A stretch of DNA of 64,000 nucleotides from Mangifera indica. Taxonomy: Eukaryota > Streptophyta > Magnoliopsida > Sapindales > Anacardiaceae. Made by a program: the position numbers and the translations under genes. The DNA lies in contig NC_058155.1 in NCBI RefSeq assembly GCF_011075055.1, positions 10,325,537-10,389,536 on the forward strand, read 5' to 3'. Shown one piece after another: positions 41,912-55,095 of this stretch. Under the pieces are notes generated by a model. That model saw only the letters and a program-made list of their open reading frames with translations, was not told the DNA's origin and searched no databases. Position 1 is the stretch's first letter; the number at the start of each line of letters is the position of its first letter.

Positions 41912-43374
41912 TAAATCAAATCTTCCCTTCTCATTATTGTCACGTACCCCAACTTTAATTTCATCATTTTGTGTATTAATCTGTGAATTAAGATTCTGTT
42001 AAACACAATTATTATACAGATTTTATTTTATTTCTTCTGGATACGGGCCATCCGGCTTCTTATTTTGGACGACACAGAAAGTGAAACTCTTATGGAGCCC
42101 AAGAGATGGTAGAGTTTACTCTGCAATGGGCTCAACTGGAAACTTCATGAGCAATTTTTAGTCTATACGTACTGGCCCAGATTTGTAGACCCAAAGGGGT
42201 GAAGGTCCAATCCAAATTTTATAGTGAAGTGGCTGAGTCCAATCCAAATGTATTGGACATTCCCCAGATTTGGATTGGACATTCGCAGCGCAGCATCTAC
42301 TTACTGTTACGTGGGTGTAGACCAGGTCGGCCTACAGTACAGCCCGAAATTTTATGAGCCATACCAACCCCTTGGCCTGTGCAAGCCATGCCGGAGGTCT
42401 TAAGGTTTGGCCCATGAGCCAGCCCGACACTTGGATCATGCCTCGGACTTTATCATATCACAAGCCAGCATGCCCTATAACTCAACCTTTAGTAGTTTTA
42501 ACGTGCACAATCTATGGACATGACAAACAGTGCCTAATTTGGCTTAGTATAATCAGTGAGTCTAGATGGGTATCTTATTTGAGCCAAATGTTCTCTTTAA
42601 AATTGAATTGGTTAAATCAAATATATGAAATTTTGAATCCAACTGCGGAACCACAACATTGATTCGTTTTGTCAAGATAAAAAATGTGCGAGTGTTATGT
42701 ACAGAGTATAGTAGAGTAGATGCTGCGAATCTACTGAAAGATTTTTGGTCCTAAAGGTTTACAGGAGGGTCAAAGCAAAAGACAAAAGACAATGTCATAG
42801 ACGCCAGGCAGACACAGCAGTTACGGCGGAACAGTGACACAGACGCCGTATATACGCCACCATCGCAAGGCAAAACAAACAAGGGATTAATTCCAAGGAG
42901 GAAGCCAAAGATTCTCACAGAGATTTTAGACGTTGACAGCTCCTACGCTACACCCACTTTTTCTTTATTAATTTACTGTCACGACCACGCCTCTCCGCTT
43001 TCTCTAAAATCCCAATTGATTCATGTCAAAGGCCTAATGACCTTTCTTTTTCCCAAACATGGTTTGTGGCCTACACCCTTTTCTTCTTCTTCTTCTTTTT
43101 TTTTAATTTTTTTAAATAATAATGAAGTTTGAAAAAAAAATTTATATCTTTAATTAATATCATTCATATCTTTTAAATACAAATAATAAAATTAAATATG
43201 TTCATCAATTTAAAAATTAATTATATCTATATCTTTAATTAAAAAATAAAACTCTAATCTACATAATTTTAAATGGTTAAAATAGTTTTTTTAGATGCAA
43301 TTTCAACCAACATGCATTCAAGATAGTGCAATTCAACTTGACCGTATCATCCTAGTGCAATTTCAGTTAAATTA
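41912..43374. other. Intergenic spacer
   Basis: Contains a GC-richer stretch (about 42030-42460) with CCCATGAGCCAGCCCGACAC-type words. It gives a 102-codon frame of low-complexity appearance and no domain. I see no gene. Confidence 0.4.
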
Positions 43375-44251
43375 TATTATTCAATTTACATTTTTATTGA
43401 GTTATAAATAGTTAAAAGTAAAATTGTTATTTAATAAAAAAATTAAAATTTTATCTCATTTCTCCCTTTAGTTTAAAAACTAACATTCCCTCCCCCTCTC
43501 CCCCCAACTTGAAGTTTGAAAAATTACCATTTCACCTTAGGATTTTTTTCTCTTCCCTCTCTAGCCACTACCTCCGGCACTAGTGACTTCCTCTTCTTTC
43601 TTTGTCACTGACAAACGAAGACAACGAAGGCTAAAGATTGATGAATGATAATGAAGAGCGAAGGTGATGAATCGAAGACGAAGAGATTTGTCTTTGTCTT
43701 TGTCAAATTGGCTTCGGACAACGAGAATTGACTTTGTTTTCCGTCAATTTAGCTTCGGGAGAAGACAAATAGCATCACAGAAGCTTCGTCTAGAGTTGAT
43801 TCGACTGACAACAAATCTAGAGAAGCTAACGAAGATGACAAGTTTCATGTCTTCATTTGTTCCTTCGATGATGCTCGAACGAATTGTCTTCGATTGTCAA
43901 CAACGTCTCCCGAGCGATCAAAATGGGAAGATAGGTAGGAAGCGTTGGTTGTTGGCTGAAACGAAGGAGATGGTCAAAGGAGATGGTCAAAGGAGACTAG
44001 CAAATCTTTAAGTGAAAATGACATTTTTCAAACTTTAAGTGGAGAAACATTATTAATTTTTAATCTAAGAGAGGTGAGAGAGAAAGAAGTAAGATAAAAT
44101 TTTAATTTTTTTAAATTTTTTGTTAAATTACTATTTTATCTTTAACTATAACAGAAAATATTTACAGAAATGTAAATTTTTGAGTTTTTGAAATCTTACA
44201 TATGAATGTTGGGGATAAACCAAACCTTGGGTTGAAATAAGTCTTTTGGCC
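43375..44251. mobile_element. Foldback MITE, left terminus lost (family a)
   Basis: The right end TTGGGTTGAAATAAGTCTTTTGGCC stops at 44251, and the arms (AATTTTAATTTTTTAAATTT, TAAATTACTATTTTATC) match the family. The left arm begins near 43375, but the terminal GGCCAAAAG is not found, so the boundary is approximate. A 115-codon frame inside the loop (43664-44011) is made of GAAGACGAAG-type sequence shared with other copies and is not considered a gene. Confidence 0.65.
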
Positions 44252-44397
44252 TTTTTATAACTGCCATCTTAGTTGACCATGGACGGGAGCCTGTTCTCCT
44301 CAAACTCACAAGAAAATGTCAAAAGAGACAAACTTGATTAAAATTTGTCTCTCTCTTTGAATAAAATTACAAGAAGCTAAGGCAACTCCTCTGATCT

Positions 44398-44505
44398 TTA
44401 CCCTAGCCAGCTCCTGTACAGATTCACTGTGGCACACTGCGTCTTGTCAACTTCAAGCATTTCATTCGTTGAGTTTCTGGATTATCTCAGGATCCTCGGT
44501 CAGGG
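44398..44505 (-). other. Exon-like fragment, unidentified
   Basis: On the minus strand after an AG at 44506-44507, the translation starts ALTEDPEIIQKLNE and then meets TGA. Shifting frame across GAATGAAATG gives MLEVDKTQCATVNLYRSWLG before a stop. The amino acid composition looks protein-like, unlike the surrounding DNA, but I do not recognise the family and no neighbouring exon was found. It is probably a remnant of a degraded gene. Confidence 0.3.
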
Positions 44506-47500
44506 CTCAAGATTTAAGTAAAATTTCAAAATATTTCAATTTACAGCAAGAAGCAATTAGATTTTACCATGCACAAACACTAACAAGTAATTCACGTACG
44601 TACGTCCGGCGGTCAGAGTGATAGAATAATAGAACAGACAAAATTATAATTCAAAAAGCAAACGGGATCCCAGTGAGGGTAATAAACGAAAATATATTTT
44701 GACGATGACAAAACGTTCATTAACGCAAAAGGGTCCCTGGTAGCAGAAGCAAACATGCATGCATGCCTCAGCTACTAATTTTATATTTACTGCCTTCATG
44801 CAGTTACATCTCTTTCTTATAATTAATTTATATGCAGGATACAAAGTATGTCTGTATATTTGAACTGGTTCGCCTGTTGGCACGCGAAAGATTGTTCATC
44901 AATGGCTTTCATCTACTCTCTTACACAGCCTTCAATCTGATTGAGAAGTTGCCCCGTGAGTTGGCAATGCATCTACCCTCTCCATTAAATAGCTTTCTTG
45001 TGAAATATCTGTTGCAGACCTAGGCATCTTAATTAGTCTCCAAATTGAATAAATTAATCATGTGTCTTTGATTGGCAAAATAGTAAAATTTCAATTATAA
45101 AAAGAATTTTTAAATTATTCAATGCAATAATTATAAGATTGATCATTAAATGTATGATTTGACTTCATGCATGCCTCTCCACATGAACAAGCTCACACGA
45201 ACAAATATCGAATTGGGGAAACGTCTAAATCAAAATGGGGCAAATGTGGAGGTCTCCCAGGATGAAACAAGACTCCTCCACACAGAACAGCCATTTTTCT
45301 TCCTGTCTTCACTACTAACTAACATGCTGGATACATACGATGCAACACCTGAATGTATTTCATTATTCTAGCAACCTTTTATCTTCAAATACTAATATAA
45401 TATTGCCAAATCAGACATGAACGAGAAGCCGGGTGGTCCTCACTCTTATGGGACCACATTGTATTTCAACTCTCTGCAGTCTGCACTAAGGATTCAGTAA
45501 TTTGGACCACTCAATTCAAGCACTGATTAGTCAATGACTCCAGCCTTTAATTTGAATCCTTAGTTATGGGTTTTACAAGAAATGTAATACTTTTTGACTA
45601 GAAAACTTCTTAAATCATCTTTGTCCAATAACACTGCAATCCACTATTAAGGGATGATTCACTTTGCACTTACAGTCTATAAGATATTCGAAGTTTACAA
45701 GTTATTTAATTAGTTTTATACTAACATTTTTAGACAATGTGTGATATACATATAAACCAAATATCTCTTGTGTTTTGTCAATGTAAAATTTGCCTTAAGG
45801 ATGTCACATTCATCCTCTTTTACAGTACTCAATCTTCTAACTGAGATTTGCTCAATTATAACTCAAAAAAAATAAAATACAGAGCAACTTTAATACTATT
45901 TATAATATCTTTGATCTCATAATTCAATATATTATCAATATATTATTCACTTCGAACACAAAGTTCATTATAATTTTGTTTTTGAATTTTACAATCTAAA
46001 ACCTATTTTGACAACTTAAAGATCTCAACTATTTAACTAGTCTTATTTTATTTTAAGTTGTCAAGATATATTTTAAATTACAAAGTCAAAAAATAAAATT
46101 ATAATAATATATATGTCTAAAGTAAATAATATTTTAGCAATAGATCGAGTTATTAGAATAAAGATGTTACAACTTCCCAAATTAAAACAATCTTTTGCCA
46201 TAATGCAACATTGTTTACTCGTACATTGTTGGCCATAACGATTGAATTGGAAGGCATCTTTATCATATATAAGCACAAAAGCACAGATTAAGAAGAGGGT
46301 AATTCACAGTACCTATGGCATATTTTCTTGACCGAATCTAGATCTACCAATATCATTGCTGACTTAACTCGTGTGTAAAGAAATTAATCCATTTTTTAAC
46401 ACGAATTTAGAATCCAAGCTGTCAACAACAAGCTATGTAATCATAATTGTTGACTAAAACTAAAGAGGGTTGAAGAAAGTCAGATGATTGTTATTACTTT
46501 ATTGTTTAAAGATGACAAGTATCTATTTCCTTTGCAATCTTTTCCACAAGAGCTACAATCTTTTTGACCATCAATCCATCTACTGTGGCCTTTTTCTTGT
46601 TATGTTATGGTTATGGTTGATTTGTGTTCCCCTTTATATATGCTCTTTCTTTTTCTCTGTCTAATCAAGGTTGATTTTTTGCCTTCATGTTGTAACCTTT
46701 TTCATGCAAAGCATGGGTTTTCCGTGATCAAAATCTGTAAGGCATTTCAACGTAAAGACAAATTACAAAACATTAATGCAAAAGCTAGTTTGACATGAAT
46801 CATTTTACACAGTAATTTTGCATATTATTCTTCGCAAAAACTTTTATTTTCAACTCTAAATACTGTCTGTTCTATATTAAAGCGAAAAATATAGTAAATC
46901 CAAAAGCTTGAATTAGGGAAAGTGATGAAAATCTATCAGGAATCGTAATATTGTCGTAAAGGCTTAGGCTTTTGATGTAAAAAGAGTTGGCTTTGTTGGG
47001 TTAATGTCAGTTTTGCTGTTTTGGACCTATCAGCAGGGTAAAAAAGATAAGACGCTGAATCCAGCTAGAATTGCCTAGAAGATTAAGTTCCAGGTTTTAC
47101 GGCATGTTATCCTCTCTGCCCTGCCGTCTCTTATTATAAGCAAAGACTGCCATCTGACACCCTTAAGGACACAGTAGTTTTTCACAATCACCGAGCGTCA
47201 TGAGAAACGTCACTAAAAACTCAGATTTGGGCCAATTGTGCAGATAAACGCACCGGAAGCCATTTTTTGCCCATTCCTACAAAAAAAAAAGAAAAAATCA
47301 TGTGATCTTTGGGAGGGGGCAACTATGCATGACACGCTTGCAAACGTGCTCAACCTAATAGCTTAGGGCGCAACTTGTGCTCAAACATACCAAGTTTCAC
47401 ATTTTGTCACGATTATAAAATTTTGATTTATTTGATATTTTATCATTATATTTTAGGTTTATCTATTTAATAAATATATATGAGACTCTTAATTATAAAA

Positions 47501-47762
47501 AAAAGATATATACTTTAAATTATAAAAAAATGAGATTTTAAACATGATAAGAAGGATTCAAATTTCCTCCAATAACATTACAAGATTAAATTTTTAATTT
47601 ATCTAGTATAATAATTATAAAATCGGTCACTAAATTTAAGATTTTATTTGTTTAATATAATCAATTCAATTTCGAAAAATCACTTTACAGTAAACCTCAT
47701 ATTGGTAAATGCACATAACGATTATGAGTGCGCACACAAAAAACTTATCTCAGTCAACTAAT

Positions 47763-47779
47763 CACACACACACACACAC

Positions 47780-47822
<43 letters not shown>
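47763..47822. repeat. Compound (CA)n(TA)n microsatellite
   Basis: About 10 CA units run directly into about 20 AT units. A likely polymorphic simple repeat. Confidence 0.95.
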
Positions 47823-47826
<4 letters not shown>

Positions 47827-48483
47827 TTATTTCTCGTTAGGTGCCCACACCAGGACATCGAATCACTTTTAGACGCAATATCCCTGTGGGTTTACATCAA
47901 GTTGAATTAGAAAAGCTAAAGAAATTTTAACCATAACTACTTTATGAAAATTAATGGGCCATTACTACAAAAAAAACTAGAGTCACTCACTGGAGAGTCT
48001 GTCAAACCCCTTCTTTAAAATCATGAAGTCGATTATCCGGTGACGCTTTAATGAAAGATAAGAAAGTAAGAATTGTAATGATGGTGTAATGCAGATTGAG
48101 GAGCAAATTGGGGTATGAAATAAGATATGGAGGTCAAAGTAATTGGCTTTTGCATTATTGGGGAACATTGAGCTGGTTTTGTACTTAGCAGCTAGCAACT
48201 ACAAAAAAAAAAGTAGAAAAGCAGGTTCAATTATGTAAGGGCCACTTCTACTTTGCCAACATCATTACAGAGAATTTAATCATTAGATTTCACTAATCCA
48301 TTTTCTCCATTTTGTCAAATCTTTCAATTCCATGTCTGAGGTCCCATGTTTGTCTTTCATTGAGCCCCGATTACCTCCACTGATGCCTAAAAAAGTAAAG
48401 AAAAAGACATAATTAAAATGTTACGCGGTAGTAGCCAATTCCCTCATTGTTCATGCAAAACTTCCGATCTTCCAGGGTTGAGT

Positions 48484-51400
48484 TCATGTATCATTCCAGG
48501 CAGCAAACACAGGCAAGTGAGCCATGGAGATTGCAGCAGGCCTTAATTGGGCTGCTGCTGATGGAAACCATGCGTTCACACCTGTTGTTGGACTGATGAA
48601 CCTTGATGCTAATGGTGGCCTAGCGAAAAGCATCGTTGGACCACCTTTATCAGGGGGGCTACCTTCTCTTGAGCTGCTTAAACTAGTCACCAATGAGGAT
48701 GTATTTGAAAAATGATTCCCTCCTAGCTTAACTGATTCATCCACCATTGCCTGACTAGAGTTCACTGAATCAATGCCTATCAAATCTTGATGAAGGGCTA
48801 CTGAGATGGAGGCATTACTACGATAGTTTCCATTATCCATGGATTTATCTTCAAGTGACCCAATGCCAGTATTTGGTTCTTGCAGTGGGGTCTGATACAA
48901 GGCCATTTTCCAATCTGATTCATTTCCATTGTCATTTCGAGGTTGAACATGTTCCCCATTGTTGTGTGTTGATGGGTTGAATTCAATGGCTTCATTGCTT
49001 GATTCCATCTCCTTGTTTCGCCTTGCAAATTCTCCGGCAAGTAGAGTATTGCTGGCCATGATTCTTTCAACATCATACCTTGTTATGTCAAAGTTGGTCA
49101 CAGCATTTACCCCACGGAATTTGATTGCTGCAATGTCATAAGCTTCAGCTGCTTCTTCTTGAGTGCCTAGAATCAGGTTCAATATTGATACATTATCACA
49201 TAATCTTGATTACTACAGCTTAGCAGGAATGATAACTCATAAAACATTTAGCTTTTAATTAGGCAGAAGAAACTTTGTTGTTTCTCTTTTATCATTGCAT
49301 CAGAGACAACAGCCTTAAAAAAGTACAGAGTCTCAAAGTAACTCATCATCAGCCTTACAAAAGCACCACTGTTCTTTAGTGGATATATGAGAACAGAGGT
49401 TCCATAGAAACGAGCTGTAAAAAGTTCTTTATGCTTAACATGAGCCCAGAAAATTTTGAACAAATTAAAATTATAAAAAGAGTCAGCTGGAAAATTATTT
49501 AAGAGAACTTACTAAATGTCCCAAGATAAAGGTCTTTGTTTCCTGCAACCCTACCAATGCGAGCTTGCCATCTTCCATGCTGATGATGCCTGTAGAAAAG
49601 GAGAAAGACATATAAAAGAATTGAAAATGGAATATCAATAAATAAACAAAAATCAAAATAAGAACCTTGTTACTCCTCTATACATTGAAGCCCCTCTTGA
49701 AAAGCCACTGCTTTTCCTGTAAATGAAAAGAGAGACAAATATTACCTGTAACTAGGAGGAATAATCAACACATAGTGATGATAAAAAGATTGTATAGTAT
49801 TTACCTTCTTAGATGTGCAACATATTCTTGACGGCTCATGTTCTTCATCTCTTCCAGTTCTTCTCTGTAGTTCTCTAACTGGATGAAAAGCAATAAAATT
49901 TGCATTTTGAGTAACTAAAACTACTGGGGGATCGTTAAACTGTGAAAGGCTTGAACTGTATACCGGAAAATTTATATGAGTTGAAGGTCCCCAGTACTTG
50001 AGCGCTGCAAGATCATAAGCCCTGGCAGCTTTCTCTTCCATATCATAACCTCCTGAAATTCATGTGTTATTTTAGTGACCAAGTCGAGGTTCTTTAAAAA
50101 CATTGTAGGTTTTCGTTTCTGTGAAAGCTTACCCAGATAAACTGAAGAACGAATCATTTGATTCAAATGGCATCCACAAGAAGCATGTACAAGACAAGGA
50201 AGTAATTCAATATCCAGTTAGATTATGAAGATAAAGGGCCCAAGAATTGCAGTCAAAAGAAGGAATACTTCCAAACATGCAACTGTAAAAGTATTTTGTA
50301 TTTGTTTCACGGACCTTGCCTCCCTTTCCGGGTTTGCCCTTCTTTCTTGCAGCTGTTATCCCACAAATGAGCTTCATATCTACCTGTCCATCTGTGTCTG
50401 GTAGAGGTAACTTGACTGGTTATTTGAAAGTTCAATGGAAAGAAGAGAACAATAATAGAGGTGCACAGGAAAAACAAATGTACTCGAGAATGGAAAACAG
50501 CTAAGCAAATACCGTAGCTGAGATTATATTGGACTAGAAAAACAGTAGAACTAACCTTGTCACGCCTCTATACTGAGATGTTCTTTGCCCAAATGTGTCA
50601 ATGGACTTCCTATGAACAGGCTGCTTTAGACCCACTTTTCCATTTCCTCGTTTCTTTGTTTCCATGGCCACACAGTCAATAGCAGTAGGGGAGATCTGCC
50701 TTGCAGCTGTCACACAACTAGACTGAGAACCAGGACTCATAGACAAGCTGAGAGCTTGTAAGTCTCCACAACCAATTGCACCAACAGACCCAGAAGCTCC
50801 CTCATCAACCATGGCACTACTCATCTGCTGCTCCAGTGCACTATTAGTGTAGTGCTTGGATACCCAAGTTTTTAATGCATCATCCCCCACTTGAGGAATC
50901 TGGGATTCACAGTCAGCGAGGGGGGAATTCTTGGTTTCGTCCTCCAATGGGGCCTGATATATTCCATGGCACGGCATTCCCAAGTAATACGAGTGGTTTT
51001 GAACTGGAAAGTGTTGGTCTTGTTGCCTTAATTGTTCTTGAAGAAGGTCAAAAGAATGTTGGCGGTTGGTTTCTGAGGCTGCACTCTGGTGGTAGTAGAT
51101 GCTATCTAAGCTGAGAGCCATTGTTTCTCTTTCATGGCTTCCATACTGATGACTTTCCATCGTCGCACCACCTAAGAAGTCCTCAAGTTTCGGTGATGAG
51201 CTTGGCACAATACCTGTACACAAACAAATGAAAAAGAAAAAAACATATTAATAACCCTGAGCACTACTTCTGAAAAAATAAGAATAAACCTAGAAGGCAA
51301 AAATAAAACTGAAGCAAACCTTCTGCTTGTGATCTACTGAGAGCCTCCATGATACAAAGTGAGCCATCCGACTTGATAGGCATAACACACAAGGGAGAAT

Positions 51401-51635
51401 GAAAAGCACTATTTTCTCCTTCACCATAACATATGCCAGTGGGGTTAAGGTTTGAGGAAGATAAATAAAAGCTTGTAGGAACAGCATTAGAAACAGGCGT
51501 AGGAGGAGGGTGAGTTTGATGATGGAACTGATGATAAGGTTCAGTATTAACCTCCATTTTCATGTGGGGTGAGAGAGAGAAGCCCAACCAGTTATTATTA
51601 GTGTTGCCGTTGTTATCATCATTCAAAGACTTCAT
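48484..51635 (-). CDS. ANT: AINTEGUMENTA orthologue (AP2-domain transcription factor)
   Basis: Nuclear regulator with two AP2 DNA-binding repeats; ANT promotes cell proliferation and growth of ovules and lateral organs. Exons: 51320-51635, 50556-51213, 50315-50397, 50133-50141, 49964-50052, 49805-49878, 49666-49716, 49513-49589, 48484-49166; phases close to 679 aa. AP2 repeat 1 spans about residues 318-385 ([20 protein letters not shown]), and repeat 2 about 420-478 ([20 protein letters not shown]). The linker [20 protein letters not shown] and the pre-AP2 motif [14 protein letters not shown] are euANT hallmarks. The N terminus ([43 protein letters not shown]) matches ANT rather than PLETHORA paralogues. 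Exon 4 is a 9-nt microexon (TTTATCTGG, coding VYLG with its neighbours), conserved in this family. No defects were seen. Confidence 0.96.
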
Positions 51636-54338
51636 CTTCTACTTCTCTCTTCCTTTTGTTACTACTAACAGAGTTTTCTTTTAAGTATCTCCCTTTGTGC
51701 AAGGCAACTCAATCATTGGCAGCCAAATAAAGTAATCATAAACCAATATATCTTGCCTCCCTTCATCAAACTTAGCTATTTTTGTTGTCTAGTAGCAGAA
51801 GTCATTGCCAAGAAAATTTTCTCACGACAATATAAAGAAACTCTACAATCTATGAAAATCCCCTCCAAACCAAAGTCTCTGTCCAAGTCTGAAGAGAACA
51901 AAACTAGTCTCTTTAAACTAAGAAAAAGAATGAAATTCCAGGCAAGCAATGCTGGGTAGGAACCCTGCATTCCATAGGGATCTGTGTATATGAGAAAGAC
52001 CACGTCTTTTGCTTTTACTTTCTTCTCTCCTCCTCCTTTTTCCCTCTTTATTAAAACTCTTAAACCGTTAAAAAAACCTACATCCCTTTGGTTTATCAAA
52101 TGAATTCACAACCTTTATACAACTTCATGACCCTCTGAAACCCAGGAAATTCTTATTTTCCTTCTCTCTCTTCAATGACACAATTTTGTCAGTTGAATCC
52201 AGTGCATTATATAGAGCCAATAGGGTCATATAACCATACCCGAGATTTGCTTTATTTATTAGCTCTAATAAACATTTGAGTGAAAAAAGAAAAAGACTCA
52301 AATGGATTTTTAGTTTGAAAAAATTTACTTAATAATATTTGACAGTCTACAGTGGCTAGATAGATTTGACGGGCAGGGAAGGACGTCTGCGGTCTGTCCA
52401 TCCAGTCATTTCATACAGTAGTACAGCTTCTGTGCCCACTCTGCATCCCAAAGGGATCCAATTTAATTATATAATATTTTATATAAAGTGAGTTTTTTCT
52501 TTTCAATCTTACTATGTATTTTGCTCCAATCCATTCTGCTTCACAGCTTTCAACTCAAAAAATGTAACAGGACAAAAGACTTTAAATTTCTACTGTGATA
52601 ACAAAATGGCCACCGCCCATTTCCACCGTTGATTTACATCAACAGAGGTGTCTCCTGTGGAGTCATCTGATGTGACCTTCGCTTAATTCATCTGACACTG
52701 GCAGTAATGAAGTTGGGTATCATTCGTTACCTGTGATGTTAGAATGACCGGAGACAAATAAAAAAAATACAATGGAAAAGAAAAGAAAATTAATGGTACT
52801 GTCAGTGCTATATTCGTCCATTGAAAACGATAAATAAATATAAACCAGCAGAGCAGCCCAGCTGGTTCAAAATCTATTGCGTGAAACAATATGAAAAACA
52901 GCCAACTTCGCTCTTCACATCGCAGTATCCCATTCAAGTAAAAATAATATACGGCAGCTGAAAGATTAATATTGCTCAACAACCGAATGAATGAGCTTTT
53001 CTGCGCTTGTCTGTGACAACAGAAATCCCTCTTTTCCCTTCTATATATGGCGTTTACTTACATGGACATTAACATGATATTAAAAAGGGAAAAAGAAGCG
53101 CGTGGTGTGGAGAGTGAAATGGAAACACAAAAGCTTATTGTGAGAGGATGCATGGCGCCAAAGGAGTAGTTTGAGTGAAGACGAAGGGATCACTTGACTT
53201 TTAGCCCATCTTATATAAACAAGACACAAGAGGTTTTCTGGATATGTATATATATCTTATATTATTTTAAAATATTAAAATAAAATTATAAATTTTTTTA
53301 ACTATTAAAAACTTTTTAAATTATAAACTTTAAAAAAGAATAATAATATATTATTATATATCTAAAATAAATAATATTTTATTAATAAACTAGATTATTA
53401 AACTAAGACAAAATGATAAATTCAAATCCTCTCTTATTTAATTTTAAAATAGATTACTAGATTTAAGATTTTGATTTTACATAATATTGAGTCACTTCCA
53501 AAAAAGAAAAAGTCCGGCTGTGGTGGGTTTTCTTTTGAAGAAAAAAAAAAAGAAAAGCATGGCCATGAATTAGTCAACACCTGCTTCCAGACAAAAAGTG
53601 AGAAGTGGGTCTGGGTTTAGCTTGAAATATTCCAGGAATGATGAGCAAAGGGCCCCTGGAAACGAGCTTTTTATGGAAATTGTATTATATTTCAATCTTG
53701 TACTACTCCTTTTAATTAATAATAATATTATTTTTATATGATGCTTTAATTAAATTCTCCGATGCCCATTTTCTCTCCATGCTGATTTTCACATGTTTTT
53801 GGCAGAATATGTGTTATTCCTTTAAGTTGAAATAATTTTTTTTCCACTGTATGAGAAAGAGCCAGCTTACTCTTAGCACCCATTGTTATGCACGAGTTGA
53901 GCAGAAGCTCCTATATAAACGTATTATGGATTGAAATTGTAAAGAGGGCTGCATGGAGATTGTGCATGGAGATGATGATAAATGATTAGTCATGGCGACA
54001 GACATTCAAACAAGAATGATTTGGTTGAAAACAAGAGCGTGTGTGCGCATTGAGGTGGGAAGGGTGCCTTTTTTTTTTGGGGGTTCATTATTATAATGTA
54101 GTCATGATGAGTGAATCCCGTCACCACTATCACAGTGATCCCTTGAATGAATTAGTGCTCTTTCATTTTCATCCTCCTTTTTCTCTTATCCTCTGTTTTT
54201 TTATTTGCCTTTAATCTGTCTCTTTTGGATAACTCTAGCCACAGTGTGCTGTGCATTGCATTGAAGTGTTTTTATGGGAATTAATAGTAGTTATAGCTTT
54301 CATTTGGCCAGAAATTAATTAATTAATTATAATAATAA
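51636..54338. other. ANT upstream region
   Basis: Contains the probable ANT 5' UTR and promoter (CT-rich tracts at 51640-52200) and then AT-rich spacer with no coding exon. A 107-codon antisense frame at 51776-52099 has no domain. A low-complexity stretch near 53240-53470 resembles family-b repeats and the possible short interspersed repeat noted at 47530. Confidence 0.45.
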
Positions 54339-55095
54339 GGCCAAAAGACTTGTTCCAATCAATCAAAGTACAGTAAAATCCTCCGGTTTTATGTTTTAAT
54401 TTTTAAAAACTCAAATATTTATCAATAAACTAATTTTAATTAAAAGTCAAAAGTAAAACTCTCATTTAACAAAAAAATTTATAAATTTAAAGTTTTATTA
54501 TTTTTTTCTTCTAAATTTAGAAATCTAATAATTTATTTCTCATCCAAAATTTGAAAAATAGTAATTTCTCCTTAGGGTTTTCTCTCCTCTTCAGGGACTC
54601 ATCCTTCCTAGTCGTTGGTTAGCCTTCCCTCATTTTCTTCCTCGGCTAGTCTTCTCTTTCTTCTTCGAAGAGTAAGACTATCATCTTCGTATTAGACGAA
54701 GGCAAAACACTTTCGTCTAAGACAAAGGTTACTTATCTTAGTTTCACACAAAGACTCTTTGTTTTAAAGGACGATGGAGGAAAGAATGAGGCGATTGACT
54801 GAGAGAGAAGAATAAGGGAAGGTTGACTGACAACTAAAGAGAAATTAGCCGTTAAAGAGAAAGAGAGAAAACTTTATGAGAAAAATTATCATTTTTCAAA
54901 TTTTGGGTATAGGATAAATTATTAGATTTTTAAATTAAAAAAATGATAAAATTTTAATTTTTTAAAATTGTTTTTATTAAATAATAATTTTATTTTTAAT
55001 TTTATTTAAAAAAATTAACTTATAAATGAGTGCGAACGTGTTTAGACTTTCAAATATTAAAACTATTCCAGAGGTGTAAGACAAGTCTCTTGGCC
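54339..55095. mobile_element. Foldback MITE (family a), imperfect target duplication
   Basis: 757 bp from GGCCAAAAGACTTGTTCC to AGACAAGTCTCTTGGCC. The arms and the CTTCGTC/GACGAAG loop are as in the other family members. The flanking 9-mers TAATAATAA and AAGCAATAA agree at six positions, so the duplication has decayed or the end is offset. Confidence 0.8.

Larger units (their letters stand above)
44252..48483. other. Long spacer downstream of ANT
   Basis: Mostly AT-rich DNA with no recognisable gene. It includes an exon-like fragment (44398-44505), a CA/TA microsatellite (47763-47822), and a piece near 47530-47680 (TTCAAATTTCCTCCAATAAC ... AATCGGTCACTAAATTTAAG) that resembles pieces at 53400-53470, 57060-57180 and 58470-58530, possibly a short interspersed repeat. 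The last few hundred bases are the likely ANT 3' UTR. Confidence 0.45.

Noticed and set aside
42354..42662. 102-codon open frame rich in Cys, Pro and His
   Set aside because: No known domain; it lies in a short GC-richer stretch that looks like repeat DNA.
43664..44011. 115-codon open frame
   Set aside because: It lies in the loop of a foldback element and consists of loop words shared with other copies.
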